Shown here: positions 8,602-17,875 of the stretch, piece by piece | Numbering within the stretch: the stretch's first letter is position 1 | Layout of the letters: each line of letters starts with the position of its first letter | DNA from: an uncultured Lachnospiraceae bacterium | GTDB lineage: Bacteria > Bacillota > Clostridia > Lachnospirales > Lachnospiraceae | Length of the DNA stretch: 64,000 nt | Direction: 5' to 3' | Assembly (NCBI GenBank): GCA_949878435.1 | Contig: CATLAK010000005.1 | Location: 1 to 64,000 of the forward strand | Notes under the pieces: model-generated | The model's input: the letters and a program-made list of their open reading frames with translations, nothing else | Databases searched by the model: none | What the model was told of the DNA's origin: nothing | Made by a program: the position numbers and the translations under genes

Positions 8602-9945
8602 TCACCTCCCTTGCTCTACAAGTTTTGCATTTGGATAGATTTTCTCCATTCTGGCATTATCAAAATGGCTATCCAGAAATAGATCCAATCCGCTTGCATC
8701 CTCAGTCTGTATCTGCACTCCTTCCATTCTCTGCCTTTCCTCATATCGACTCAGTGCCAAAGCTGACAGAAGACAATTGAATACCATAAAGATAATCATA
8801 ATATTGCAGAGGATGATTCCCGTTTTCAGTGGGAGCTTTTCTATCCATCTGGACAGATGGGGGTATAGGAGTTTCATCCAGACTACGGCGGCAATTCCCC
8901 AGAAAAAGCAGTAGAGGAGATTGATTCTTCCCCCTAAGTTGAAGCGGAAGCCGCTGTAGTCCCAGAACACGGTACCGAAAAGAAGTTCTGTGAAGACGCT
9001 GCAGATGTATTCGTAAGCACCTCCCAGAAGGGTTCCTGCTATGAATATGTAGGAATCACTTTTATCTTTGATACGGTACAGGACTGCGGTCAGGAGTGCA
9101 CAGCCTAAGCCCCACACAATGCTGAAGGGACCATAGACCACGCTGCTGCGGCTCATAAGGCGTCCGGTCGTGATCAGACAGAATATGGTCTCTGTCACGT
9201 CGCCTAGAAATGCGCCGATGAAAAAGAGGCTGATTAGTTTATAAAAACTGCATCCTTCTGCAAAAACCTTTGATTTTGCTTTTTGTTTTTCCTGTCCTTT
9301 TAGGTTTTTTGCGTCCAGTGCCGGGAATGCCTTTTCCATACGCCCGGTAATTTTTCTGGTAATGGCGTTTTCCAACAGTTTCGATACTTTTCCCATCTCC
9401 TCTGTAAGCTGGGTAATCTGCCGCATCCGCTTCTGCATGCCTAAAATGGCAAGAGCAGTTCCCAGCGCGTCCACAATAAGCAATCCTCCCAGCGCCCACA
9501 GCGTAATGACACCGGGAAGAGGAGGCAAAAGACTTAGCAGAGATGCAAAAAGGGGATTGACGAAATAAATCATAAGCACGGCAAAAATACCCCAGAGGAC
9601 AGAATATCTAAGGCAGATATAGCCCTCGAAGTTGAACCGGATCTTTGAATAATCCCACCATTTTTTGTGAAAAACCTTTTCCAGAAGCGCGCCTGTGGTA
9701 AACTCAATGAAAGAAGCTAAAATGACCCCGCCCAGAAAAAGGAAGAATAGATTTTCCCGAAGTTCGGGAAGGAAAATGGTAAATGCCGCCGCGCCGATTC
9801 CGTAAACAGGACAAAATGGACCATTCACGAAGCCGCGGTTGATGAATTTCTTCCTATTAAAAGCGGCAGCACATACTTCCGCGCTCCATCCGATAAAAGA
9901 ATAGATAAAAAAGAACCAACAGATTTCGTAAAAAGAATATACCAT
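8602..9945 (-). CDS. CmpB/DUF1113-type membrane protein (putative ABC transporter permease)
   Basis: An integral membrane protein of about 447 residues made of two related halves. Each half has the pattern of the ABC_trans_CmpB family: a Y.F.GW..E or GDVTE segment, then a NGPFCPVYGIGA or YGPFSIVWGLGC motif, then WDYS..RFN.(E/G)G.I.L.Y...WG. The start at 9945 (MVYSFYEICW) has a GAGGAG site; an in-frame ATG at 9972 lacks one. Despite the family name, no ATPase gene is adjacent, so a transport role is not supported by context. The charged C-terminal tail may be extracellular. Its substrate is unknown. Confidence 0.85.
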   Translation of the reverse strand: MVYSFYEICWFFFIYSFIGWSAEVCAAAFNRKKFINRGFVNGPFCPVYGIGAAAFTIFLPELRENLFFLFLGGVILASFIEFTTGALLEKVFHKKWWDYSKIRFNFEGYICLRYSVLWGIFAVLMIYFVNPLFASLLSLLPPLPGVITLWALGGLLIVDALGTALAILGMQKRMRQITQLTEEMGKVSKLLENAITRKITGRMEKAFPALDAKNLKGQEKQKAKSKVFAEGCSFYKLISLFFIGAFLGDVTETIFCLITTGRLMSRSSVVYGPFSIVWGLGCALLTAVLYRIKDKSDSYIFIAGTLLGGAYEYICSVFTELLFGTVFWDYSGFRFNLGGRINLLYCFFWGIAAVVWMKLLYPHLSRWIEKLPLKTGIILCNIMIIFMVFNCLLSALALSRYEERQRMEGVQIQTEDASGLDLFLDSHFDNARMEKIYPNAKLVEQGR

Positions 9946-10026
9946 GATAATTGTCTCCTCTTTTGTAGTCATACAATTATCATGGTATCACAAACATGAC
10001 TTAAATCCTATTCTTTATAAAGTATT

Positions 10027-10263
10027 TTACATTTTTCTTTTGTAGTAGAAAAATGACGCAATATAGGAAAAAGCAAATACATCCATCAGAAAGACGGTCG
10101 CCTTAACCAGGCTCGGCACAAAAAGACCATATATCATTCCGCCGACACAGATTACCAGCAACATGACCATACAGGTCGTACTTGCTGCCTTGTTCCTGAT
10201 TTCAACCAGCCGCTCGTCTGCATTTTCCAGGCGTTCCTGTTTTAGTTTTTCTTCATTTCCCAT
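10027..10263 (-). CDS. Small two-helix membrane protein
   Basis: A protein of about 78 residues: a charged N-terminal helix (KLKQERLENADERLVEIRN) followed by two hydrophobic segments and a basic tail (YYKRKM). Similar small proteins often accompany Xre-family regulators in Clostridia, but none is adjacent here. ATG 10263 is preferred over the TTG at 10266, with AAAGG ten bases upstream. Function unknown. Confidence 0.6.
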   Translation of the reverse strand: MGNEEKLKQERLENADERLVEIRNKAASTTCMVMLLVICVGGMIYGLFVPSLVKATVFLMDVFAFSYIASFFYYKRKM

Positions 10264-10427
10264 CAAAATTAAACCTTTAATTAGTGTCTGCCCGGCTTTT
10301 CTATATCAAAGGTATCCTGTCCTATTGCTTACATTTCGTTCAATTTCATCATAACAAAAGTACATGCGAAAGAAGAACAACAAAAACCTGCGCAGGAAAT
10401 GTAAAATTGTTGTAGATAGACGGATGA

Positions 10428-10466
10428 AAAAAGCTGTGGGAACATCGTTGGTCAATGTCCTCACAG
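10428..10466 (-). terminator. Intrinsic terminator of the toxin/membrane-protein operon
   Basis: On the minus strand AGCTGTG pairs with CACAGCT, extended by AGGACATTG against an imperfect complement, and is followed by TTTTTTC. It lies about 40 bases after the stop of the 10506-11192 gene. Confidence 0.75.
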
Positions 10467-10505
10467 CTCCTTATTTCTTATTATAAAATTGAGACCTCAC
10501 TTAGA

Positions 10506-11192
10506 TTATGAAACAGGATTCTCCGCTGTTCCTTCTGTATTATCACCAACATAAAGCGTCCGCATCAGCCACCAGAGCATAATCATGAAAAAAGTATAAG
10601 TCCAGACATTTACGGGAAGCACAGATCCATATGCATAAAAATAATCTATTTTAGTAATGTTCTCTTCGGTGGTTCCGATCAGCCTGGTCATCCTGTCAAT
10701 CTCGCTGTATATGCCCAGAAGAGCTGCCGCATAAAGCAGGGCATCGGCTGTTATCCACAAAAACGGTTTTTTTACCCGTTCTGTCCATTTTTTCTTTCCT
10801 TTCACAAATAGGAGAAAAAGCGCAACGGTCAGAAAAATGCCGAATATATCGGACAGTATTCCTGATAAGCACAATATTTTGTACATGCTCCAGATAGAAC
10901 ATATAAACTGGTCAGATATATAATCAAATACAGCTCTCATCATTACCATCACCACGCTTGTCCCGGCTGACAGAAGACATATTTTTTTCCAACCATATAA
11001 TTCCCTTCTTTCCCACAGCAAAACCACACACAGGCTGCATACATACAAAAACCAGCCAATCATCGCTGAATATGTTATTCCGCCTATCTCTATAAGTGAA
11101 ATATATAGCATACTTCCCATAAAGATCCTCGTATATATTGCAAACATTACATTTATCACCGTAACTAAAAAAAGCTCTTTTCTTCTACTCAT
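10506..11192 (-). CDS. Six-helix membrane protein, possible immunity partner of the LXG-like toxin
   Basis: A protein of about 228 residues with around six hydrophobic segments and a short acidic tail; I recognise no family. The start at 11192 overlaps the end of the upstream toxin-like gene by 8 bp and has a GGAGGA site inside that gene, so the two are translationally coupled. Single downstream membrane proteins of this type are the usual immunity partners of polymorphic toxins that act at the envelope. That role is inferred from position only. A terminator follows, so the pair forms the 3' end of its transcript. Confidence 0.72.
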   Translation of the reverse strand: MSRRKELFLVTVINVMFAIYTRIFMGSMLYISLIEIGGITYSAMIGWFLYVCSLCVVLLWERRELYGWKKICLLSAGTSVVMVMMRAVFDYISDQFICSIWSMYKILCLSGILSDIFGIFLTVALFLLFVKGKKKWTERVKKPFLWITADALLYAAALLGIYSEIDRMTRLIGTTEENITKIDYFYAYGSVLPVNVWTYTFFMIMLWWLMRTLYVGDNTEGTAENPVS

Positions 11193-13200
11193 CTTCCCAT
11201 TCCTCCCATGCACTTTCCAATACCTCTCTTACATCCGCTGGTACATTTATTGTCCGCTTTAACAATTCTGTGCAATCGTAAATATTTTCTTTTTCTGTAC
11301 CATACATAAATGAACATTCTGAAATATGTGCCTCTTCATCAGGAAAGACATATGGTGTATACAATAATTCATTATTTTCCGAATTTATCGCATATATATT
11401 TCGGGGGATATTAAGATTGCAGTTTTGAATATTCATCCTGCTTTCACTATCCCCTACATAAATCCTGACGCGTCGGTTATCTCCATATGATTCAAACACC
11501 ATTTCAACATTCGTGCTTGATAATGAATGTTCTATAAAATCAGATAATCCTGTAAGCAATGAAAGCGCTACTGTAGCTGGAACATTTTTATCAGCTAAAT
11601 CTACTTTTCGTGTTCTTGCAAAATGAAGCCCTTCTTTATTTTCTTTAATTACAGTTTTTTCAGGCATTTCTTCTAAATCCACTCCTAAAACCCCAGCTGC
11701 CAAATCAAAATCCATTTGTGAAAATTCTTTTGTTCCATCCTTATTCCATATTGGTTCAAAAACAGCAGCTTCTGTTGGTACATCAATACAGTATACTTTT
11801 CCGTGATATATAACCGCCCTATGGTCACTTGATATCTTTGCATTGTTTCTGTACATTGTATTTTCCATATTTTTAATATCTGTCTGTGTCAGGTGGACTC
11901 CATTTCTTTCCAAAATCTCTATTTCATTTATCGTTAGTCCTAACGCAATTGCCTCGTAAGTATATCCCCTGGCAAGCATTTTCCCAATTTCTTCTTTGCC
12001 AATTACCTTATTCATATCCATCGATTCAATTTCTGTCTTTGCTCCTCCCACATCAATTATTGATACCAGCTTGCCATCAACTTCATTAACTGTGACAGAA
12101 GCACATGCTCCGGGTTCCTTTGGAAATGAGCCATACACAACCCTCTTATCTCTTGCACAATAAAAACTTCTGCGTTGTAAGGAATAATATGCCAGTCCAT
12201 TTTTATACGGATCCAATTCTTTCAAAATATTTGCCACTGCCTCTTCATCAAAGCGCACTTCGTATGTATATGTTGTTTTGTTTGTGTTGGTATGGATTTC
12301 AGATGCTATATTTATTAGTCTTTCTTTCATCAGCTTGCTATAAATCTCTGTTAAAAGCTCTTCATTATAGTTATTTTCTCCATAATCAAGTAATTTTGCC
12401 GCAACATATATTTCTCCGGCTGTCCATTCCCCATCTATGCTATCCCCCATACTATCAACTATTTTTTTGAGCTCTTTCATTTCTTCACTTTCTATCAGTT
12501 CTGTCAATACTTCATCTATTATTCTTCTGTCTTCTTCTGATATATTTTCAATCGATTTATCCATGCTATCTATTAAAATATCTGTATGAAATTTTTCTAA
12601 TTTCTTTTTATCTTCCTGCATTTTCTTTATTTTCACATTAATGCTCTTATACGCCAGCTTACTCCGCTCCGCACTTTCCGGCGTCATGAAGGTATCATAG
12701 ATTCCAGCAAGCGCCGCCGCCAGCTCCCTGTCCGTAGTCTCCACATAATCCCCGTAGTTCTCCAGATTCCTTCTGTGCGCCCCCAGCCGCTCGATCTTAT
12801 CGCATTCCGCCCTCACTGCCGACGTATACGTCTCTACATCGAAAGAGACCACCTCCAGATCCAGCACCCTTTCTATGGCGTAAGTGGACTGGCGGATCTC
12901 CTCCCCCATATTTTCCGCCTCCGTGCACATATCCATCAGCCCCATCACCGCATCATAGTCACAGAATAGATTCCCCGGAATTTCCTTGTTGTCACTCTTT
13001 GCCCCGTTGGCGCCGCCTTCCAGCGCATCCGGAAAGTGCTGGCAGTAATCCTTGCAGAATCTGGCATTTTCCAGCCCCTGTGTCAGCGCACGCTCCATTG
13101 CGCCTGCATTCCGGCAGAGATCCCCTACCTTATCCTCCAGAAACTTTCCCATCTGCTCCTGCAGGATGTCTGCGTCCTCCCTATATACGCCTAATTTCAC
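11185..13200 (-). CDS. LXG-like polymorphic toxin candidate with mosaic composition
   Basis: A 671-residue protein. The first 185 residues are helical and resemble the LXG/WXG trafficking domain found on Firmicute type VII secretion effectors, with segments such as ENYGDYVETTDRELAAALAG and YDTFMTPESAE. The rest is alpha/beta and unrecognised. DNA composition changes sharply at about 12650: the line from 12661 is 60% GC, that from 12541 is 20% GC. The exchange of variable C-terminal modules behind a conserved N-terminus would give this pattern. The start shown is a GTG at 13200 with no good ribosome site, so the true start is uncertain. No secretion genes are nearby. The overlapping membrane gene downstream may be its immunity protein. 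Confidence 0.7.
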   Translation of the reverse strand: MKLGVYREDADILQEQMGKFLEDKVGDLCRNAGAMERALTQGLENARFCKDYCQHFPDALEGGANGAKSDNKEIPGNLFCDYDAVMGLMDMCTEAENMGEEIRQSTYAIERVLDLEVVSFDVETYTSAVRAECDKIERLGAHRRNLENYGDYVETTDRELAAALAGIYDTFMTPESAERSKLAYKSINVKIKKMQEDKKKLEKFHTDILIDSMDKSIENISEEDRRIIDEVLTELIESEEMKELKKIVDSMGDSIDGEWTAGEIYVAAKLLDYGENNYNEELLTEIYSKLMKERLINIASEIHTNTNKTTYTYEVRFDEEAVANILKELDPYKNGLAYYSLQRRSFYCARDKRVVYGSFPKEPGACASVTVNEVDGKLVSIIDVGGAKTEIESMDMNKVIGKEEIGKMLARGYTYEAIALGLTINEIEILERNGVHLTQTDIKNMENTMYRNNAKISSDHRAVIYHGKVYCIDVPTEAAVFEPIWNKDGTKEFSQMDFDLAAGVLGVDLEEMPEKTVIKENKEGLHFARTRKVDLADKNVPATVALSLLTGLSDFIEHSLSSTNVEMVFESYGDNRRVRIYVGDSESRMNIQNCNLNIPRNIYAINSENNELLYTPYVFPDEEAHISECSFMYGTEKENIYDCTELLKRTINVPADVREVLESAWEEWEDE

Positions 13201-13426
13201 AAAGTGATAATTATGTTTTTCATAATATAATTTTTTATTTTTTATATTCTTCTATGAAAACTCCTTCTCAATTCTATACTAAAACACGTCAGAATGCTAT
13301 GTATTTTTCAAAAGCAGTGATAATTTTACACTTTTATACATTCAAATCTTTTTATATCAGACCAATGTATATACAATTATTCTTTTTATTATAACCTATA
13401 GGTATATCTTTACTGTTCCGGGACAC

Positions 13427-13463
13427 GAAAAAAGCGCCTACCAGAATCTTCTGATACGCGCTT
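13427..13463 (-). terminator. Intrinsic terminator after the GH13 gene
   Basis: On the minus strand AGCGC pairs with GCGCT around an inner CAGAA/TTCTG stem and is followed by a run of six T. It lies about 30 bases past the GH13 stop. Confidence 0.7.
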
Positions 13464-13494
13464 CCTCATTTATCAATTTTTGCGTCTTTTTATC

Positions 13495-14805
13495 TTACCG
13501 CTCCATTTTCCAGAAGTATGCACTATAGGGAGGCAATTCACTTCCTCCTCCAAAATCATGCAATTTGCCGCTAATCAAGTCTACTGCCTGACCGCATCCG
13601 GCATCAAAATGTGCAGTATAGGGCTCGCTGTCCGCATTAATTGCAACCAACACTCTCTCCCCATCCGTCTTTCTCTCAAAAATACACTGCTTATTGGTCA
13701 GCACCACAGATCTGAAATCTCCATAATTTAGTGCAGGTGATTCCTTCTTTGCCTTCGCAAGCTTACTGATCCACTCCGTCAGTTCATTGCATACCGGCTC
13801 CTCGTAGCAGGCGCGGAGCGCAGGGTCGCCTTCGCTCTTGTTCGCCTTTGCCCCCCATTCACTTCCATAGTATACACATGGAATTCCGGGCATGCCAAAG
13901 CACAACGCATAGATAAGCGGCAGATGCTTTTCATTGCTCAAAATGCTTGCCACTCTGGTCACATCATGGTTGTCCACAAAAGACAGCAGATGTTTCCCTT
14001 TGTACAAAGTCCAGTTTTCCGGTCCGAACTGCCGAAGCAGAGAATGTACGATTTCAAACATATTCATGCTGTTAAAGCTGGAGAACAATCCCTTGTAGCA
14101 CTCATAATTTGTTGCGGAATGAAGCATCCCGTCATTCACCAGACGATTATAATCACCGTGAAGCATCTCACCTAATAAATAAAAGTCAGGTTTTAACCCT
14201 TCCGTAAAACTCCTGAGTCTTCTCACAAAATTTTCATCCAGACAATACGCTACATCAAGACGCAATCCATCAATATCAAATTCATCTACCCAGTACTTTA
14301 CCGCATCTAAGATATGATCCACCACTTCTCCATTTTGAAGGTTCAGCTTCACAAGATCATAATTCCCTTCCCAGCCTTCATACCACAGACCGTCATTATA
14401 ATTGGAATTGCCGTCCAGACTGATTTTAAACCAATGAAGGAAGGGAGAATTTTCCCGGTTCTTCACTACATCCTGAAACTGATAGAACCCTCTGCCTACA
14501 TGATTGAATACCCCGTCTAACACCACCTTGATTCCATTTTCATGAAGCTTTGCGCAGACTTCCTTAAAATCTTCATTCGTCCCAAGACGAGTATCGATTT
14601 TCTTATAATCCCTCGTATTGTAGCCATGGGTATCAGATTCAAACACCGGTGAAAAGTAAACCGCATTTGCTCCTAGCTTCTTTATATGAGGAATCCAGTC
14701 CTCCACTTTCTTGATCCTGCTGGTCAGGACGCCGTCATTTTCAAAAGGTGCCCCGCAAAACCCCAGCGGATAAATCTGATAAAAAACACTTTCATATGCC
14801 CACAT
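13495..14805 (-). CDS. GH13 alpha-glucosidase / maltodextrin-hydrolase type enzyme
   Basis: A 436-residue cytoplasmic enzyme (no signal peptide) of the alpha-amylase superfamily. Conserved regions in order: DGVFNHVG (region I), GLRLDVAY with the nucleophilic aspartate (II), LLGEMLHGDY with the acid/base glutamate (III) and FVDNHDVTR with the transition-state aspartate (IV). The early start of the barrel (YQIYPLGFCGAP) and the modest length suit intracellular oligo-alpha-glucosidases or cyclomaltodextrinase-like enzymes that trim maltodextrins. The start has an AAGGAGG site. It is monocistronic, with its own terminator, and its role would complement the glycogen phosphorylase at the right end of the window. 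Exact specificity cannot be read from sequence. Confidence 0.93.
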   Translation of the reverse strand: MWAYESVFYQIYPLGFCGAPFENDGVLTSRIKKVEDWIPHIKKLGANAVYFSPVFESDTHGYNTRDYKKIDTRLGTNEDFKEVCAKLHENGIKVVLDGVFNHVGRGFYQFQDVVKNRENSPFLHWFKISLDGNSNYNDGLWYEGWEGNYDLVKLNLQNGEVVDHILDAVKYWVDEFDIDGLRLDVAYCLDENFVRRLRSFTEGLKPDFYLLGEMLHGDYNRLVNDGMLHSATNYECYKGLFSSFNSMNMFEIVHSLLRQFGPENWTLYKGKHLLSFVDNHDVTRVASILSNEKHLPLIYALCFGMPGIPCVYYGSEWGAKANKSEGDPALRACYEEPVCNELTEWISKLAKAKKESPALNYGDFRSVVLTNKQCIFERKTDGERVLVAINADSEPYTAHFDAGCGQAVDLISGKLHDFGGGSELPPYSAYFWKMER

Positions 14806-15105
14806 ATTGTGCGCCTCCTTACTCTGTCATAGTTGGGTCTAAGTCATTCCTTCCTGTGTTATGGCTTATGTATTTTGACCCTTCATCAGTTTACCACACT
14901 TTCATTTTAATGTACATGTTTTCATTTCAGCAGCGTCATTTTAAGGGTTAGTACGCACTTGGTCAATTTGAGAGGCATTTCTATTGACCAAATAAGTATT
15001 TTTTTAAATTTGAAGTATGGCACTTTCAATTTTTAACTAAAAAACAGCTACAAAATTTTTGACAGAAAAGAGCAAAAAAAAGAGAAATCCCCAATTTCCA
15101 CATAG

Positions 15106-15275
15106 TTATCCACAATGACACTTTTGTCACAATATGCAAACCAAGTACCTTTTCTTTCAAAATCCGACGTCATTTTTCCTTCATCCTGCATTTTTTGCGC
15201 TTTTTATACTTTTTTGAGTCAAATTCCCACAAAAAAATCTAATGGGCATAAAAAGAGCATGTGAAGTTATCCACA
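15106..15275. promoter_or_regulatory. Two perfect DnaA-box sequences in an AT-rich gap
   Basis: TTATCCACA occurs at 15106-15114 and 15267-15275, both on the plus strand, inside the 513-base gap between the GH13 and helicase genes. This gap holds no gene I can see; it is AT-rich and also carries the 13-bp repeats below. The sequence matches the consensus DnaA box. No dnaA, dnaN or other origin genes are present, so this is not evidence of oriC. Confidence 0.35.
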
Positions 15276-15280
15276 TGCCC

Positions 15281-15331
15281 TATAGCCATAGCTTATAGCC
15301 TTAGCTTATAGCCACAGCTTATAGCCACTCG
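15281..15331. repeat. 13-bp tandem repeat, four copies, reaching into the helicase stop
   Basis: The unit TATAGCC..AGCT is repeated four times with a 13-bp period; the last copy includes the TAA stop and final codons of the helicase gene. Slippage here could alter the C-terminus of the helicase. Confidence 0.7.
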
Positions 15332-17739
15332 TCCCAAAATCTTTCAATCCTTTTTCCGATTTGCTCTAAGGATACTCTTTCATACTCTTTCCATTCTCTT
15401 GGGAACATCCTGAGATAGGAATTGGTCAGAAACCTCTCGTCTAAAAGCGCTATGATTCCCACGTCCTGTGCAGTCCTTATAACTCTGCCGGCTGCCTGAA
15501 GGACCTTGTTCATGCCTGGGTATTTATACGCAAAGTCAAATCCATCATCTCCCTTTATGTCAAAGTACCGTTTCAGAATCTCTCGTTCGGTACAAACCTG
15601 GGGCAGTCCTGTTCCAACGATCATTGCGCCGATCAGGCGCTCATTTTTAAGATCGATTCCTTCACTAAAAATACCTCCAAGCACGCAGAATCCAAGGAGG
15701 GTGCTTCCCTCTTCCCGATCCGATTCAAATTCTTTCAAAAACGCTTCCCTGCTTTCCTCATCCATATGCTCTGCCTGCAGCAGGCATTTCGTTTGATTCT
15801 CCGCAAAGCGGCGGCAGTATGCATTATATATGTTCTGTAAAAAAACATGAGAAGGAAAGAACACCATATAATTTCCTTCCCGTCTGCAAATAATCCTGTG
15901 GATGTAATCGGCAATATGATCATACTCCGATTCTGTCCGCCTGGTATACTTGCTGGTCACATCACACGCCACAAACAGTCCTTTCCGCCTTGGATCAAAG
16001 ACAGAATGTGCATATACCTCATAATCCCCCTCTTCCGCCCCCAGCAGCTGCTTATAATATTGAATGGGAAGCAGAGTCGCCGAAAAAAGAATCGTGCTTC
16101 GTCCCCGCATCATGCATTCCTGCAGGTTCTTGGACGGGTTGACACAAAAAAGCTTGATGAAAAAACCACCGTCTTCTTCCAACTGTGTATAAATCACATA
16201 GTTTTGGTCCAGCTTATCATTAATCAGCAAAAAGTGGGAGACCTCAAAATAAAATTCCAGAACGTCTCTTCTCACCGGACTTTCTTCATGATCCTCAAGG
16301 TATGTTTCCATGGTGGAGGACAGCCTAATCAGCGCCTTCATAAATGGCGCTGCATCCTCATCGTCCAGATAGGCATAGTTCTCACATGCACGCTTTAACT
16401 CTAAAAGTTCTCTGTTGCACTTTTCCAACTGATGGTACATCTTTTTATCATACTCTTTGATGATTCCTTTAAGTTCTAGAAAATCTTCCTTTCTAAGAAC
16501 CGCACTGTACATTTCTCTTCCCCGGTCCACCAGATTATGCGCCTCATCGATCAAAAACAGATGCGCCCCCCTTGCTCCCTCCTGAAAAAAGCGCTTTAAA
16601 TAAACATGCGGATCAAACAGATAATTATAATCTCCAATAATGGCATCTGCAAAAAGGCTCATGTCAAGGCTCATCTCAAAGGGACAGACCCTGTGCTTCC
16701 TTGCAAATTCCTCAATCGCTTCCCGGTTAAAATTGTCTCTATGAGTCAACAGATCATAAATTGCATCATTGATGCGGTCATAGTGCCCTTTCGCATAAGG
16801 ACAGTATTCCGGGTTACATTCCGTCTCCTCCATAAAGCATATTTTGTCCTTAGCAGTCAATATAACCGACTTAAGAAAGAGTCCATGTCTCCGCATCAGC
16901 TCAATAGTATCGTCCGCCACCGTCCTGGTAATGGTCTTCGCCGTCAGGTAAAAAATCTTTTCGCCCCTGCCCTCACCCATTGCCTTTACTGCAGGAAACA
17001 ATGTGGATATGGTTTTCCCCACACCGGTGGGCGCTTCTAAGAATAATTTTCTCTTGTGATAAATGGTTTGATAGACATAAGATACAAGCTCCTTCTGCCC
17101 TTCCCTGTATAAAAATGGAAAAGAAAGTTCCTTAATGGACTGCGTGCGCTGCTTCTGCCACGCAGACTGGAAATCTGCCCACTTCTTATACTCCTTCATC
17201 AGCCTCTCAAACCATTCCTCCAGCTCATTCATCTCATATTCAAAGTGAAAGTATTTGATTTCTTCCGTGTAAATGTTACAGTATGTAAGACGTACCCGTA
17301 TATGCCTCAATTCATTCTGCTTTCCATAAATATAGGCATAACACTGTGCCTGGGCAAGATGCACTGGAACAGCTTCTTTGATCTTGTGAATATCCCTGTA
17401 GGTTCCCTTGATCTCATCTACAGTGACCGTCACTAGATCCCGATATGCGGCAGAAACTTCTGTCTCTGTAAGCTCTGGTACCAGAGCCAGATCACCTCCG
17501 CTTTGTATGATGATTCCGTCAGCACGCCCTTCCACCCGTATCTCGTAATCGGCGGCTGTATAGACGTAGCGCAAAAAAACCTCTGCATGATAGTCCGCCC
17601 CCATACGCCGCTGTATCATACGATGAATCCTTCCGCCCTCCTGCATAGCATTTTCAGGCGCTGACGCTCTTCTATTGTCAATATTGCCGGAACGGAGAAT
17701 AAATTCCACCAGATTGCGGACTGATATATATATTTCCAA
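15319..17739 (-). CDS. RecB/Cas4-like nuclease domain fused to an XPD/DinG-type helicase
   Basis: A protein of about 806 residues. The N-terminal 190 residues carry a PD-(D/E)XK-like pattern: GRADGII (aspartate), VDEIKG (E.K) and HLAQAQCYAYIY (Q..Y), as in RecB/Cas4 nucleases. Then come superfamily 2 helicase motifs: EAPTGVGKT (Walker A), four cysteines positioned for a 4Fe-4S cluster (KICF, ECNPEYC, HRVCPF) and IDEAHNL (DEAH), with C-terminal motifs GIDLKNERL and QAAGRVIRT. It should unwind DNA 5' to 3' and take part in repair. A TTG start at 17739 is preferred: AAGGA precedes it and the product begins EIYISVRNLVEF. ATG 17781 has no ribosome site. The gene has its own transcript, because a terminator separates it from the upstream gene. 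Confidence 0.85.
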   Translation of the reverse strand: MEIYISVRNLVEFILRSGNIDNRRASAPENAMQEGGRIHRMIQRRMGADYHAEVFLRYVYTAADYEIRVEGRADGIIIQSGGDLALVPELTETEVSAAYRDLVTVTVDEIKGTYRDIHKIKEAVPVHLAQAQCYAYIYGKQNELRHIRVRLTYCNIYTEEIKYFHFEYEMNELEEWFERLMKEYKKWADFQSAWQKQRTQSIKELSFPFLYREGQKELVSYVYQTIYHKRKLFLEAPTGVGKTISTLFPAVKAMGEGRGEKIFYLTAKTITRTVADDTIELMRRHGLFLKSVILTAKDKICFMEETECNPEYCPYAKGHYDRINDAIYDLLTHRDNFNREAIEEFARKHRVCPFEMSLDMSLFADAIIGDYNYLFDPHVYLKRFFQEGARGAHLFLIDEAHNLVDRGREMYSAVLRKEDFLELKGIIKEYDKKMYHQLEKCNRELLELKRACENYAYLDDEDAAPFMKALIRLSSTMETYLEDHEESPVRRDVLEFYFEVSHFLLINDKLDQNYVIYTQLEEDGGFFIKLFCVNPSKNLQECMMRGRSTILFSATLLPIQYYKQLLGAEEGDYEVYAHSVFDPRRKGLFVACDVTSKYTRRTESEYDHIADYIHRIICRREGNYMVFFPSHVFLQNIYNAYCRRFAENQTKCLLQAEHMDEESREAFLKEFESDREEGSTLLGFCVLGGIFSEGIDLKNERLIGAMIVGTGLPQVCTEREILKRYFDIKGDDGFDFAYKYPGMNKVLQAAGRVIRTAQDVGIIALLDERFLTNSYLRMFPREWKEYERVSLEQIGKRIERFWDEWL

Positions 17740-17797
17740 GCTATGCTTTCCTTTCCATCTATGACCGCCTTTGCCAGGCATCTTTATATTAATAAGA

Positions 17798-17840
17798 AAC
17801 TCCCTAAAGAGATAGTAAGCTATCTTTTTCAGGGAGTCAA
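17798..17840 (-). terminator. Intrinsic terminator after the Crh-like gene
   Basis: ACTCCCT pairs with AGGGAGT, extended by a further stem of about 10 bp with a TAAG loop, and is followed on the minus strand by TTTCTTATT. Confidence 0.8.
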
Positions 17841-17875
17841 TAAGATACTATTCTGTTGTATGCATATAGATATGT

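Noticed and set aside
15106-15331. Replication origin
   Set aside because: Two DnaA boxes alone, without dnaA/dnaN or a box cluster, are not enough.
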